Shown piece by piece: positions 16,854 through 24,488 of a stretch of DNA of 64,000 nucleotides. The notes under the pieces were generated by a model that ran no database searches, had not been told where the DNA came from, and saw nothing but the letters and a program-made list of their open reading frames with translations. Origin of the DNA: JAUYIW01 sp043818555 (GTDB taxonomy: Bacteria > Patescibacteriota > Patescibacteriia > UBA9934). The position numbers and the translations under genes are program-made. The stretch spans positions 41,803-105,802 of the forward strand of contig JBDRFP010000002.1 of assembly GCA_043818555.1 (NCBI GenBank), written 5' to 3'. How positions within the stretch are numbered: position 1 is the first letter of the stretch; the number at the start of each line of letters is the position of its first letter.

Positions 16854-16867
16854 GTTTGAACCGTCAA
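16839..16867 (-). promoter_or_regulatory. Heat-shock operon promoter
   Basis: Minus strand -35 TTGACG (16862-16867), exactly 17 bases, -10 TATAAT (16839-16844). The -10 box is the CIRCE spacer, and half of CIRCE fills the region between the boxes. Confidence 0.9.
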
Positions 16868-16874
16868 GTTTTTA

Positions 16875-16965
16875 GACCTACAGACTACAGATTTTTTTGG
16901 ATTTACAGATCGAAAAACTCGTACTTCATTCTGTATATCTGTAAGCAATCAGTAGTCTGTAGGAA
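16875..16965. repeat. ACAGACTACAGA-family repeat
   Basis: Words such as CTACAGACTACAGATTT and ATATCTGTAAGCAATCAGTAGTCTGTAGG face each other and can pair. The same vocabulary is at 20200-20298, 31981-32022 and 48150-48195. Confidence 0.55.
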
Positions 16966-16973
16966 ATAAAAAA

Positions 16974-16998
16974 TCCCCTCAGCAATAAGCTTCGGGGA
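16974..16998 (-). terminator. Terminator of the 17039-17467 gene
   Basis: Stem TCCCC(T/G)AAGC... pairs CCCCGAAGC with GCTGAGGGG on the minus strand, followed by ATTTTTTATTT. Confidence 0.75.
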
Positions 16999-17038
16999 CC
17001 AGACACTCTTCGTCAAGACTCCTAGAAAGAGGGATGCC

Positions 17039-17467
17039 CTATTCTTCGCCTTCATCCATAGGAGGAGGCAAAACCTTGGGCATACCTGGGACATTGTGCA
17101 AGAGCAACGGCCCACTTCGGCCATTGAAAACTTGCGAGTGGTGGCGCGGTAGAGTAACTCCGCGCGCTTGCCGGATCTCTCCAGCTAGAACCTTGAGCTT
17201 CAGCACCATGCACTCGTGCCGGGGGCTGAACTCTATGTACGCCTTCGCCGCGCGATCAACAAAGTACTGATCACGGAAGAACCTGACCGTGAAGCCAAGC
17301 GATGCAAAATCCTCTTCATCAAAATTCTCCGTAGGTAATTTGAAGTTAAAGAAGACAACCAGACCTTCTTTCAGGTGCCGATACTGCACACCGATCAAGG
17401 GGCCAACGATTTCGACCGGGTTAACCCTGATTTCCTCAGGGCATGTTTCTTTTTGGATTGCGCACAT
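17039..17467 (-). CDS. Small soluble protein of unknown function, solitary cassette
   Basis: 142 residues (MCAIQKETCPEEIRVNPVEI...). A beta-rich middle (VVFFNFKLP, VRFFRDQYFVDRAAKAYIEF) and a C-terminal proline/acidic tail. AGAAGGAGGTTGCC precedes ATG 17467. It has its own promoter (17501-17529) and terminator (16974-16998), with GC-rich codons. I do not recognise the family. Confidence 0.65.
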   Translation of the reverse strand: MCAIQKETCPEEIRVNPVEIVGPLIGVQYRHLKEGLVVFFNFKLPTENFDEEDFASLGFTVRFFRDQYFVDRAAKAYIEFSPRHECMVLKLKVLAGEIRQARGVTLPRHHSQVFNGRSGPLLLHNVPGMPKVLPPPMDEGEE

Positions 17468-17500
17468 GGCAACCTCCTTCTGAAAAATGAACAGCTGATT

Positions 17501-17529
17501 AGACTACCATAAATATAGACTTTAGTCAA
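17501..17529 (-). promoter_or_regulatory. Promoter of the 17039-17467 gene
   Basis: Minus strand TTGACT (17524-17529), 17-base spacer ending TATGG (extended -10), TAGTCT (17501-17506). Confidence 0.65.
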
Positions 17530-17650
17530 GTGTTGGCCATTTTCTTCAAACATACTTCGGTCCGGTCTGGCCACAAACGCCACGAATATAACAAAAAATA
17601 CGAATTTCAATCAAAAAACATGAAAATCACGGTTTGTTGTAGATTTCTTG

Positions 17651-18499
17651 TTACGCTACCTTTTCGCTAGACAAAGCCGCTTCTAACGCATACGCGCTTA
17701 GCTTAATGACATAGTCGCGGGCAGATTCTCCGGCATCGTAATTAATATTCACATTCGGATCAATAAACTCGTACAGCCCGTCAGCCCCTTTCCCAACATA
17801 TCGCAGCGTTGCTCCCCCGCCTTCACCGACCATATCCTGCAGACGCTTGAATGCAGGATGCTCCGGATTGCCGGCAAAATCTTCCGCCACTCGCCTCATG
17901 GCCTCGGCGCTAAAATCCAATGACACATCTCCTTTCAAATCAAACCCGATCTCTGCAGGTTCCGGCTCAGCTTCCACTTCCGGCTGAGCGCCCTCCATTC
18001 CTAGCATTTGACGGATTTCAGCCTTAAGCTCGGCGACTTTTTCCCTGTCACCTGCAGTCCTTGCGGCATCATACTCTGCTTTTATCTGGATCGCCCGCTG
18101 GGCTTCTGTTTGAGTTTCCCAGCCGCCGGCTTCCTGAGCCTCAACTTTGTGAGCAGGCATCTCAACCGGACCAGCTCCGATCTTCTCACGATGCTCGCGC
18201 AAAATCCGCTGCACTTTTTCAAGGTCGGCATCCTGTTGCGACCCTGGCTGTGGAGGACTCTCTAATTCAGCCTCCTCGCCTCTATTAGCCCACAAGCCCC
18301 TAATCTCTTCTCGCAATTCAGACAGCTTTACTTCATCCCCGACTTGTTTAGCGGCCAAATACTCATCCCGAATACGCAAAGCTTGCGCAGATTCTGGTTC
18401 GTATATATTTTCTACTTGCGGCTCTTCTCGTGTTTCTCGATGTTTCGCAGCCTGAGCCGCTTTGAGTTTTAGATATGTTGAATCGCTTGATCTTTCCAT
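17651..18499 (-). CDS. Charged helical protein with an internal duplication, function unknown
   Basis: 282 residues. Two copies of a helical hairpin are visible: AQALRIRDEYLAAKQVGDEV-KLSELREEIR (about 38-68) and AQRAIQIKAEYDAARTAGDR-EKVAELKAEIR (about 134-164). They are joined by acidic, Pro/Glu-rich linkers. A C-terminal globular part has LRYVGKGADGLYEFIDPNVNINY. No membrane helix or catalytic motif. It lies 15 bases upstream of nothing obvious but directly follows the antiporter gene on the same strand, so co-transcription is possible. Confidence 0.6.
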   Translation of the reverse strand: MERSSDSTYLKLKAAQAAKHRETREEPQVENIYEPESAQALRIRDEYLAAKQVGDEVKLSELREEIRGLWANRGEEAELESPPQPGSQQDADLEKVQRILREHREKIGAGPVEMPAHKVEAQEAGGWETQTEAQRAIQIKAEYDAARTAGDREKVAELKAEIRQMLGMEGAQPEVEAEPEPAEIGFDLKGDVSLDFSAEAMRRVAEDFAGNPEHPAFKRLQDMVGEGGGATLRYVGKGADGLYEFIDPNVNINYDAGESARDYVIKLSAYALEAALSSEKVA

Positions 18500-18514
18500 A
18501 CAAAAATTATATTA

Positions 18515-20197
18515 TCACATGTCCCGAATCGCACCAAGCGCCTTTTTTTGACGCCTAGCAAGCGACTCCCAGGACGCTCGACGGAACTTTTTCTTTTGTA
18601 AGATGTCTGAAAATAACTCGCCTCCTAGCACGCTTGGAATAATCACAAAAGTCGCGCCCAACTCGTACATCTTTTCAATATCCTCTGCGCTCTTTACAGT
18701 CACCACGGTTGCCGCCTTGGATTTTTTAACTCTTAGATACTGCAAGATGTCACTACTGATTGCCGCGTCCGGAATAGTAGAAATTACTAGGTTTGATTTT
18801 TCAGCGCGCAGGAAGCTTAAAAAGTCATCGCTTGCTGCGTCGCCATAATGATGCGGGACCCCCCTCTCTTCCAAATCGTCGATCGCATCCGGGTCGAAAT
18901 CGGCCACTACATAATCCTCGCCCAGCTTCTGGATTGACGGCAAAATTACCTCGCCCATCCTATGATAGCCAAACAAAATTATCTTTGGCGCCTTTCTGCG
19001 CTTTTTACCTTGCTTATCTTCGCCACGCTCAAGCCATGAAAACATCCAATGAATCTTGTCGTAAATTTGTTCATTGTAGCCAATGAGATATGTTGAAACC
19101 GCAATAGTAAACAGGCCGACAATAGCCGCCATGGTCATAATGCCTCCATTTGCGACTCCGGCCGCGATCGCGGCAGCAATAATAATAAACGAAAATTCGC
19201 TGACCTGCGCAAGGGCCGACCCTGTCAAAAACCCGGTTCGTGGGTGGTATCCAAACGCTCGCAGGATCAAAATTACAATAATCGGATTGCCAACCAGAAC
19301 AAAAATGCTAAACGCTATTGCCGGCACAATCATGTCGCCAAGTGATTCAAATGACAGGTTTGTGCCAAGCACAATGAAGAAAATAATAAGGAAAAAGTCG
19401 CGTAGCGGGCGGATTTTAGAACCGATTTCGTGCTGGAAGCCGGTGCTGGCAAGCGAAATTCCTGCAAGTAGAGCGCCAATCTCAATGCCAAAGCCAATAA
19501 AATGAAGTGTGCTTGCGACTGCAAAACACCAGGTAAGAGCGGCAAGGAACAACAGCTCTGAAGATTTGGCCGCGTAGTGCATTAAGTGTGGCAGAATAAA
19601 TCGACCAAGCGCCCACAAGATTCCTAATACGACTACGCCCTTTAGGATCGAAACAATGAATACGTCTGCCACACTCATCCCGCCGGTGCCAAGCGCGCTA
19701 AGAGTCAAGAGCGCAAGCATGGCCGCAATGTCCTGGACAATTAGAATCCCAACTGTAATTCGGCCGTAGAAACGGTCCAAATCTTCTTTATCGGAAAGCA
19801 GCTTGATTATTACGATTGTGCTTGAGAGCGCAAAGGCGATCGACAAAATCAAGCTGGTCCAAACATCAAACCCGAGCCAGAAGGCCAGCAGCAATCCAAA
19901 GAGTGTTGTAAAAATAATCTGCCCAAGGCCGGCAAGAATTGAAATACGGCCAACATGGCGTACGCTGCGCCAATCAAGGTTAAGACCAACGAGGAACAGC
20001 AAGAAAGCAATGCCGATTTCCGCGAGCGCGTTGAAGATTTCAGGCGAGCGGGCCAGATCGAAAAGACTCGGGCCAACAAGTAGCCCGGTGATCATGTAAG
20101 CGATGATTAGCGGTTGCTTGAGACGAAAAATCACCAGCGCAACAAGGCCGGCTGTTACAATCACCGCCGCGATTTCGAGGAAGAGAATGTCGAGCAT
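18515..20197 (-). CDS. Kef-type K+/H+ (CPA2) antiporter with C-terminal TrkA-N domain
   Basis: 560 residues. About 12 membrane helices of the Na+/H+ exchanger fold (residues 5-380, with LSIAFALSSTIVIIKLLSDKEDLDRFYGR and ILIVQDIAAMLALL) are followed by a Rossmann NAD-binding domain (IILFGYHRMGEVILPSI, VVADFDPDAIDDL, ATFVIIPSVLGGE). It exports K+ or Na+ in exchange for protons under nucleotide control. The adjacent K+ channel gene suggests shared ion homeostasis. Confidence 0.9.
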   Translation of the reverse strand: MLDILFLEIAAVIVTAGLVALVIFRLKQPLIIAYMITGLLVGPSLFDLARSPEIFNALAEIGIAFLLFLVGLNLDWRSVRHVGRISILAGLGQIIFTTLFGLLLAFWLGFDVWTSLILSIAFALSSTIVIIKLLSDKEDLDRFYGRITVGILIVQDIAAMLALLTLSALGTGGMSVADVFIVSILKGVVVLGILWALGRFILPHLMHYAAKSSELLFLAALTWCFAVASTLHFIGFGIEIGALLAGISLASTGFQHEIGSKIRPLRDFFLIIFFIVLGTNLSFESLGDMIVPAIAFSIFVLVGNPIIVILILRAFGYHPRTGFLTGSALAQVSEFSFIIIAAAIAAGVANGGIMTMAAIVGLFTIAVSTYLIGYNEQIYDKIHWMFSWLERGEDKQGKKRRKAPKIILFGYHRMGEVILPSIQKLGEDYVVADFDPDAIDDLEERGVPHHYGDAASDDFLSFLRAEKSNLVISTIPDAAISSDILQYLRVKKSKAATVVTVKSAEDIEKMYELGATFVIIPSVLGGELFSDILQKKKFRRASWESLARRQKKALGAIRDM

Positions 20198-20199
20198 GG

Positions 20200-20298
20200 G
20201 AGTTCGTTACAGACCTACAAACTGTACAGACTTACAGACTGATTGCGTATTTTTTGATTGTCGGTTCGTAGGTTCGTATAGTCTGTAGTTCTGTAACG
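20200..20298. repeat. ACAGACTACAGA-family repeat
   Basis: Left half reads TTACAGACCTACAAACTGTACAGAC, right half GTAGTCTGTAGTTCTGTAAC; the halves are complementary and fill the gap between antiporter and channel genes. Confidence 0.55.
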
Positions 20299-20610
20299 TT
20301 ACTTCGTTACTTTGTGTTCGTCGCCGCGTCGGAGCATGCGTTCGTACACAGATTCAGCAATTAGCTCCATGGCAATAAGTAGAAATGGTACGGTGAGGAG
20401 CATGTAAATTGTAGTGACGATTCTTGAAATTGGCGTTGTTGGTGCCAGGTCTCCAAAGCCGACCGTGGTCATGGTTGAGATTGTAAAGTATAGGGCGTCA
20501 ATAAAACTCCAACCTTCAAGATAAATAAAAACAATCGTACCAAATAAAATCAATACGATTGCGATACTTATTAGCCCGCGAAGTCTTGGGTGAGCAATTG
20601 CACGTAACAT
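20299..20610 (-). CDS. Two-helix potassium channel (Ion_trans_2)
   Basis: 103 residues. TM1 (LISIAIVLILFGTIVFIYL), pore helix, selectivity filter TTVGFGDLAP and TM2 (TTIYMLLTVPFLLIAMELIA). This is the minimal KcsA-like pore, which tetramerises in the membrane. There is no RCK domain. It precedes the antiporter gene on the same strand, with only a repeat between them. Confidence 0.88.
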   Translation of the reverse strand: MLRAIAHPRLRGLISIAIVLILFGTIVFIYLEGWSFIDALYFTISTMTTVGFGDLAPTTPISRIVTTIYMLLTVPFLLIAMELIAESVYERMLRRGDEHKVTK

Positions 20611-20674
20611 AAAATCCTCCTGGTTAATTGATGAGGATATTATATCACAGATTGCGGAGGAAGTACTAAGTAGT

Positions 20675-20735
20675 AAGTAGTAAGTAGGCGAGAGCTATAG
20701 GTCTTATAGGTCCTATGCGACCTATCCGACCCCGA
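20675..20735. repeat. AAGTAGTAAGTAG and GGTCCTATAGG repeats
   Basis: AGTAGTAAGTAGTAAGTAGG words followed by ATAGGTCTTATAGGTCCTAT words. The first kind recurs at 5790-5820 and 46360-46390. Confidence 0.5.
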
Positions 20736-20760
20736 CGACTAGCCTCGCAGAGGCCCAGCT

Positions 20761-20787
20761 CCCCCGGATCCAATTCCGGGGGTTTTT
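20761..20787 (+). terminator. Rho-independent terminator ahead of the tRNA promoter
   Basis: CCCCCGG (20761-20767) and CCGGGGG (20776-20782) with TTTTT. It reads on the plus strand although no plus-strand gene lies upstream. It may stop read-through or antisense transcription into the tRNA unit. Confidence 0.65.
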
Positions 20788-20788
20788 C

Positions 20789-20817
20789 TTGACATAATGA
20801 TGCAAATGCGATATCCT
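20789..20817 (+). promoter_or_regulatory. tRNA-Glu promoter
   Basis: TTGACA (20789-20794), 17-base spacer, TATCCT (20812-20817), about 20 bases before the tRNA 5' end. Confidence 0.8.
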
Positions 20818-20836
20818 ACTCCCACAAATCACAGAC

Positions 20837-20911
20837 GGCCCCATCGTCTAGTGGTTAGGACACATGGTTCTCATCCATGAAACCGGGGTTCGACTCCCCG
20901 TGGGGTCACCA
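20837..20911 (+). tRNA. tRNA-Glu (anticodon CTC)
   Basis: Acceptor GGCCCCA (20837-20843) pairs with TGGGGTC (20901-20907, one G-U pair). Anticodon stem CATGG / CCATG carries loop TTCTCAT with anticodon CTC. T arm CGGGGTTCGACTCCCCG. CCA is encoded. A terminator follows at 20918. Confidence 0.95.
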
Positions 20912-20914
20912 CAA
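20892..20914 (+). repeat. tRNA 3' end, direct-repeat copy 1
   Basis: The last 23 bases of tRNA-Glu plus ACAA are repeated at 21062-21084 with 2 mismatches. This arrangement resembles attL/attR at a tRNA 3' end or the relic of a second tRNA gene. Confidence 0.6.
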
Positions 20915-20917
20915 AAG

Positions 20918-20944
20918 CGAGCCAGCTTCAGCTGGGTCGTTTTT
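20918..20944 (+). terminator. Terminator of tRNA-Glu
   Basis: CGAGCCAGC (20918-20926) with GCTGGGTCG (20931-20939), one internal mismatch, TTCA loop, then TTTTT. Confidence 0.7.
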
Positions 20945-21061
20945 GTGATGTTCTGGAGTCGAGCCCCCGCTCGTAGGTTCGATAACCAAGCGAGTGAGCG
21001 GAGAGCTGAGTTTACTCAAGTTCTCCCGAGCGAGTGCAGGATATCTCGAGCGAAGCGAAGA

Positions 21062-21084
21062 GATTCCCCCTGGGGTCACCACAA
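21062..21084 (+). repeat. tRNA 3' end, direct-repeat copy 2 (tRNA remnant)
   Basis: GATTCCCCCTGGGGTCACCA copies the T-arm end, acceptor strand and CCA of the tRNA. It is followed by its own hairpin-T (TCCTCCA / TGGGGGA then TTTT at 21087-21116). The 150 bases between copies contain no gene, only words such as GAGCGAAGCGAAGAG and GGTTCGATAACC. Confidence 0.6.
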
Positions 21085-21162
21085 GGTCCTCCAACTCAAT
21101 GCTGGGGGATTTTGTGTTACCTTACAGCCTTAATCACTTTCGCGCGAAAGTATCTAAACTGC

Positions 21163-21190
21163 TTTCTCGCTTTCGTACGAAAGCGAGAAA
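21163..21190. repeat. Perfect 28-bp palindrome
   Basis: TTTCTCGCTTTCG-TA-CGAAAGCGAGAAA, fully self-complementary. A smaller cousin, ACTTTCGCGCGAAAGT, lies at 21137-21152, and the terminator at 32772-32799 has the same GCTTTCG-NN-CGAAAGC centre. Confidence 0.7.
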
Positions 21191-21211
21191 AAGAAATGAG
21201 GTAATAAAATA

Positions 21212-21265
21212 CCCCATAGTAGAACCTTGCGGTTCGCTACGGGGCCACACCGCCCGGGTGGGCGG
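21212..21265. other. Two hairpins in the gap after tRNA-Glu
   Basis: CCCC-GTAGAACC / GGTTCGCTAC-GGGG (21212-21244) and CCGCCC / GGGCGG (21250-21265). Together with the palindrome and tRNA remnant these fill the 20912-21279 gap, where I see no other gene. Either hairpin could end the minus-strand ORF 21280-21526. Confidence 0.45.
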
Positions 21266-21279
21266 CTGAGTTGATGGGG

Positions 21280-21526
21280 TCAGTCAGGGTCGCTAGGCTT
21301 ATCCCAGCCTTCTCCCCACTCCTCCACCAGCTTTTTGAACATGCGATCTGATCGTTCAATCGCGACGTCCAACTGCTTAAGTCTTGGACGCACGTAGAGC
21401 AGGTGGATCACGACGATTGTAATGCCACCGATCCCGCCTACTACAATCTTAACCCTCAGGGTTAAACCTTCAGGGTTAAACCTTCAGGGTTAAGAGTGTA
21501 ATCTTGCTAAAATTAGCCAAGCCCAT
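21280..21526 (-). pseudogene. Small membrane protein gene broken by a 14-bp repeat tract
   Basis: From 21280 an open frame reads back through KQLDVAIERSDRMFKKLVEE and a membrane helix (VVGGIGGITIVVIHLLYV), but it meets a stop with no start codon. At 21450-21494 three units of AAACCTTCAGGGTT-type repeat lie in its 5' part. Removing two 14-base units restores one frame from ATG 21526 (MGLANFSKITLL...) to the stop. Either the repeats inserted into a real gene or the match is chance (one in three for frame). There is no good Shine-Dalgarno before 21526. Confidence 0.4.
21450..21494. repeat. AACCTTCAGGGTT tandem (14-bp unit, three copies)
   Basis: Units TTAACCCTC/GAAGGGT repeated every 14 bases. 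A two-unit copy is at 21554-21585. Related palindromes are at 4358-4387 and 34831-34860. Confidence 0.7.
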
Positions 21527-21553
21527 GCTTAAATGGTGGTCAAAATGTATTGT

Positions 21554-21585
21554 TAACCTTCAGGGTTAAACCTTCAGGGTTAAAA
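21554..21585. repeat. AACCTTCAGGGTT tandem (two copies)
   Basis: Same 14-base unit as 21450-21494, directly next to the terminator of the HD-domain gene. Confidence 0.65.
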
Positions 21586-21611
21586 ATCCGCCCCGAGTTA
21601 ACGGAGCGGAT
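21586..21611 (-). terminator. Terminator of the HD-domain gene
   Basis: ATCCGC-CC / GG-GCGGAT arms, followed by TTTTTAACC on the minus strand, 4 bases after the stop codon. Confidence 0.7.
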
Positions 21612-21614
21612 AGG

Positions 21615-22844
21615 TCATCCCTTGAAAACCAGGATGTAGTACAAGTTGTCGACAGGCATCTGGAAGTTTACTTGCGCGCGGAGGTTGTGGACTGTGCCAT
21701 CCGGCGTGGTGACAGAAACCACCTTGCGCCCAAAGTCGTAATACGGCACCAGAAGCACACCCTCAAACTGCATCTTCCTTGCCGCCTGCTCAAACTCATC
21801 ACTCGTGGCAAAGCTATGCGACTCCCAGCGTTTCAACTCCTTCATGTAGCCGTTTACGATCTTCCAGCAGGAACGAATCCACTTCGCAACCCTGAACCCG
21901 CGGTTGAACATGTTTCTTAGCGCCCCGATCACCTGATCGTCTGTACCATTAACAACCATCTCTGGCTGTAGCGCGCCAACAGTGAAGGCGAACTTGAGTA
22001 CTTGGGCAAACGCCGCGTTGTAGATCTTGCCACGCAGGCTGCGGTAGAGCTGTTGATACATACACGCACGAACGTCGAGCAAACGCTGAATCGGACCTGT
22101 ATTTCGAACCGATACGGTACTGTCTCCCACGTAAGTGATTGGCTTGATTACTTGCCAAATAAAGTCATCCGACAGATCAATATCAATCACCCTGCAGTCG
22201 ATCTCCACATAGGAAAGCGTATCGGCAAGCGACTGCACCATTCCAAAAGGTCCGGTTTCAGCCATGACTGTCAAGACATCAGCAAGATCCACACCGCAAA
22301 GCTCTAAAACCCTGTGGATTTCCTCGTCGGTTTGCACAATCTTCAAGCCTCGCCTCTCATGGCCTGAATATCCGCAAAGATTCACGAGCGCATTATCCGC
22401 ATCGTGGCCAAAGGCGCTGTGACCAAAGTCGTGCAACAACCCAGCGAGCGCCAGATTGGCAATTAGCTTAAACGGCAGCCCCCGATGCAGGCCGATGGCT
22501 ATGTTGATCGCCGCGGTCAGCCGGCAGTGCTCCCAGCGCATTTGCGGCAAAGGCTCGCCAGGCTTGCGGTTGGACTTCAGCCCGAGTTGGCGGTTTACAG
22601 CCAGCCGTCTGGCCACCGTATGGTTCTCCAAGTCGAGAAAGCGATCCTCATACATGTCCATAAAGCCGTTGCCCCAGAACTGCAAGGAAAAGTGATGGTC
22701 ATCATCCTCGGGCAGGATTCTCTTTACATGCTCGCGCACGCTCATTCTGCGCAGCGCCTCCACGGCTGCGTCAGCCTCTTCGGTTGGTGAAGGAGCCACT
22801 ATTGCAGCTTGTGAAAATGCGGCAGCGCCGTCTTGAGGCGTCAT
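21615..22844 (-). CDS. HD-domain phosphohydrolase, dGTPase/SAMHD1-like
   Basis: 409 residues. The metal site of dGTP triphosphohydrolases is visible: WEHCRLTAAINIAIGL (first His), AGLLHDFGHSAFGHDAD (HD pair), SGHERRG, and a distal Asp in SLADTLSYVEID. It would hydrolyse dNTPs or a related nucleotide, in the cytosol. GAGGAGAGTAA precedes ATG 22844. It is a solitary cassette with its own promoter and terminator and GC-rich codons. The exact substrate is not readable; a phage-defence or dNTP-pool role is possible by analogy only. Confidence 0.8.
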   Translation of the reverse strand: MTPQDGAAAFSQAAIVAPSPTEEADAAVEALRRMSVREHVKRILPEDDDHHFSLQFWGNGFMDMYEDRFLDLENHTVARRLAVNRQLGLKSNRKPGEPLPQMRWEHCRLTAAINIAIGLHRGLPFKLIANLALAGLLHDFGHSAFGHDADNALVNLCGYSGHERRGLKIVQTDEEIHRVLELCGVDLADVLTVMAETGPFGMVQSLADTLSYVEIDCRVIDIDLSDDFIWQVIKPITYVGDSTVSVRNTGPIQRLLDVRACMYQQLYRSLRGKIYNAAFAQVLKFAFTVGALQPEMVVNGTDDQVIGALRNMFNRGFRVAKWIRSCWKIVNGYMKELKRWESHSFATSDEFEQAARKMQFEGVLLVPYYDFGRKVVSVTTPDGTVHNLRAQVNFQMPVDNLYYILVFKG

Positions 22845-22900
22845 TTACTCTCCTCGTTGTTAGGGCTATGGTACATCCCCAGATTGTCCCCCGTGTGCCT

Positions 22901-22929
22901 AGTTTAAAAAATCGACCCATTTGGGTCAA
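22901..22929 (-). promoter_or_regulatory. Promoter of the HD-domain gene
   Basis: Minus strand TTGACC (22924-22929), 17 bases, TAAACT (22901-22906). GACCCA-AA-TGGGTC forms a small inverted repeat overlapping the -35 box and could be an operator. Confidence 0.5.
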
Positions 22930-22958
22930 TGAAGGCTGTTGATAAGCTCGATTGGGTT

Positions 22959-23750
22959 TTAGGTGATAAACATAAATAATATCAACGCCAAAATGATTCT
23001 GTACGCAGCAAACCAGCGATAGTTGGCTTTTTCTATGAATCTAAACAGGAACCTTATCGATACTCCGCCGGCGATGAATGCGGCAATGAATCCAACTATC
23101 ATCGAAGCCAGTGGGGTCTCAAGCCCGGTCTGCAGGGCATCATAACCGGTTAAAACTCCTGCGCCGGCAATTGCGGGAATCGCAAGCAAAAACGAGAACT
23201 TGGCCGCGGTTTTACGATCAAGCCCTGCAAATAAACCTGCAGTAATCGTTAATCCCGAGCGCGAACTGCCCGGCAACAATGCAATAGCTTGAAACACTCC
23301 GATTACAACCGCCTGCCACCATTTCACTTTGCCGATCTTGTCGATTCTGTTTTTAATACTTTCCGAATACCAGTCCGCTGCCCAAAGAACCGCGCCCCAA
23401 AGTGCCAGATTAATAGCCACGAGCCTCACGGTACGGATCTGATCAAAATACGCTCCACTTATCGCCAAGCCAAAAATCACAACCGGCAGCGTGCCAACAA
23501 CAATTTTCCAAAACAGCGTCTTGTCTCCTTTACGGCCAAACAGGTCTTTTCCAATCTTCAAAATGTCACCCCACATCACCCACAAAATCGCGAGCACGGT
23601 TGCAAGGTGGATCATTACGTCAAAATCAAGCGCATGAACATCCCAGCCAAAAAGCTCAGGGAAGAAAATTAAATGCCCTGAACTAGAAATCGGCAGGAAT
23701 TCTGTGATTCCTTGAACTACGCCCAATATAATCGCCTCAATAATACTCAT
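22959..23750 (-). CDS. uppP: Undecaprenyl-diphosphate phosphatase
   Basis: Membrane enzyme that recycles the undecaprenyl carrier for peptidoglycan synthesis. 263 residues with about 8 membrane helices and both signature motifs: GITEFLPISSSGHL near the N terminus and LLPGSSRSGLTI in the middle. Standard length. It matches the presence of murB, murC and a WecA-like transferase elsewhere in the window. Confidence 0.95.
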   Translation of the reverse strand: MSIIEAIILGVVQGITEFLPISSSGHLIFFPELFGWDVHALDFDVMIHLATVLAILWVMWGDILKIGKDLFGRKGDKTLFWKIVVGTLPVVIFGLAISGAYFDQIRTVRLVAINLALWGAVLWAADWYSESIKNRIDKIGKVKWWQAVVIGVFQAIALLPGSSRSGLTITAGLFAGLDRKTAAKFSFLLAIPAIAGAGVLTGYDALQTGLETPLASMIVGFIAAFIAGGVSIRFLFRFIEKANYRWFAAYRIILALILFMFIT

Positions 23751-23754
23751 GCAA

Positions 23755-23850
23755 AAATTCTAAATTCGAAATCCTAAATTCTAAATAAGCTCAAAATTAT
23801 AAATTCGAATTTTGGATTTATTTAGAGTTTAGAGCTTTGGATTTAGAGTT
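23755..23850. repeat. AAATTCTAAATTC-family repeat
   Basis: CGAAATCCTAAATTCTAAATAAGC words left, GGATTTAGAGTTTAGAGC words right (complementary). It recurs at 51560-51632 and 55311-55345. The right end overlaps the stop of the hydrolase gene. Confidence 0.55.
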
Positions 23851-24487
23851 TCTCAGCAACCCAGTTCACTACGTAGTCGAACAACTCAGGGTCGTTTTCA
23901 AACATAGTTGTACCATGGCCAATTCCTGACTTTTTAACCAGCTCGACCTGATCAGGCTTTAGCTCTCCGAGCTTCAATATTGACTTAAACGATGTTTCAT
24001 CTTCCTCGCTTGCAACTAAAAGCACGCGCTGTTCGTCGGCAAGCTTACCGATCTTGTCATCAGTTGTAACTCCTCGATAATCTACCCCAGGCGAAAGCGC
24101 AACTGCGGCCGGCATTCTGGCCTCCACGGCCATCTGAATTGCTAAATTTGCTCCAATTGACGCCCCAACAACTACCGTTTTTTCAACTACTGCTCCTCGA
24201 CGTTTAAGCTCCTCCCACGCCGCGCGCGCATCCAAAATCTTCGCCTGCTGCTCGGCCTCAGTAAACTCCTTGTACCCGCCAGGACCACCTTCGCTGGCAC
24301 CGTGCCCTCGCTCGTCAATAGCAATCGATGCCACTCCACGCCCTGCAAGCGCAGCGGCAAACCCAGCCCAGCTCTCCTTAGTGGCCGGCATCATATGCAA
24401 AAGGATCGCGTATTTTTCACCTTCAGCAGGGTAAAAATCAGCCGCGATCGTCTTGCCGTCTTTGGTTGTGAGTCTTATCTGCTCCAT
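23843..24487 (-). CDS. Alpha/beta hydrolase (dienelactone hydrolase / lysophospholipase-like)
   Basis: 214 residues from ATG 24487 (MEQIRLTTKDGKTIAADFYP). DERGHGASEGGPGGY resembles the oxyanion/lid strand, VVVGASIGANLAIQ is the nucleophile elbow (G-x-S-x-G with Ser), and a late Asp/His pair (KSGIGHGTTMF) completes the triad. Probable cytosolic esterase, substrate unknown. Its start is separated by one base from the stop codon of the upstream TraD-like ATPase, so they are probably co-transcribed. Confidence 0.82.
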   Translation of the reverse strand: MEQIRLTTKDGKTIAADFYPAEGEKYAILLHMMPATKESWAGFAAALAGRGVASIAIDERGHGASEGGPGGYKEFTEAEQQAKILDARAAWEELKRRGAVVEKTVVVGASIGANLAIQMAVEARMPAAVALSPGVDYRGVTTDDKIGKLADEQRVLLVASEEDETSFKSILKLGELKPDQVELVKKSGIGHGTTMFENDPELFDYVVNWVAEKL

Positions 24488-24488
24488 G

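Noticed and set aside
20864..21133. ORF running from inside tRNA-Glu
   Set aside because: Begins within the tRNA gene and crosses its terminator.
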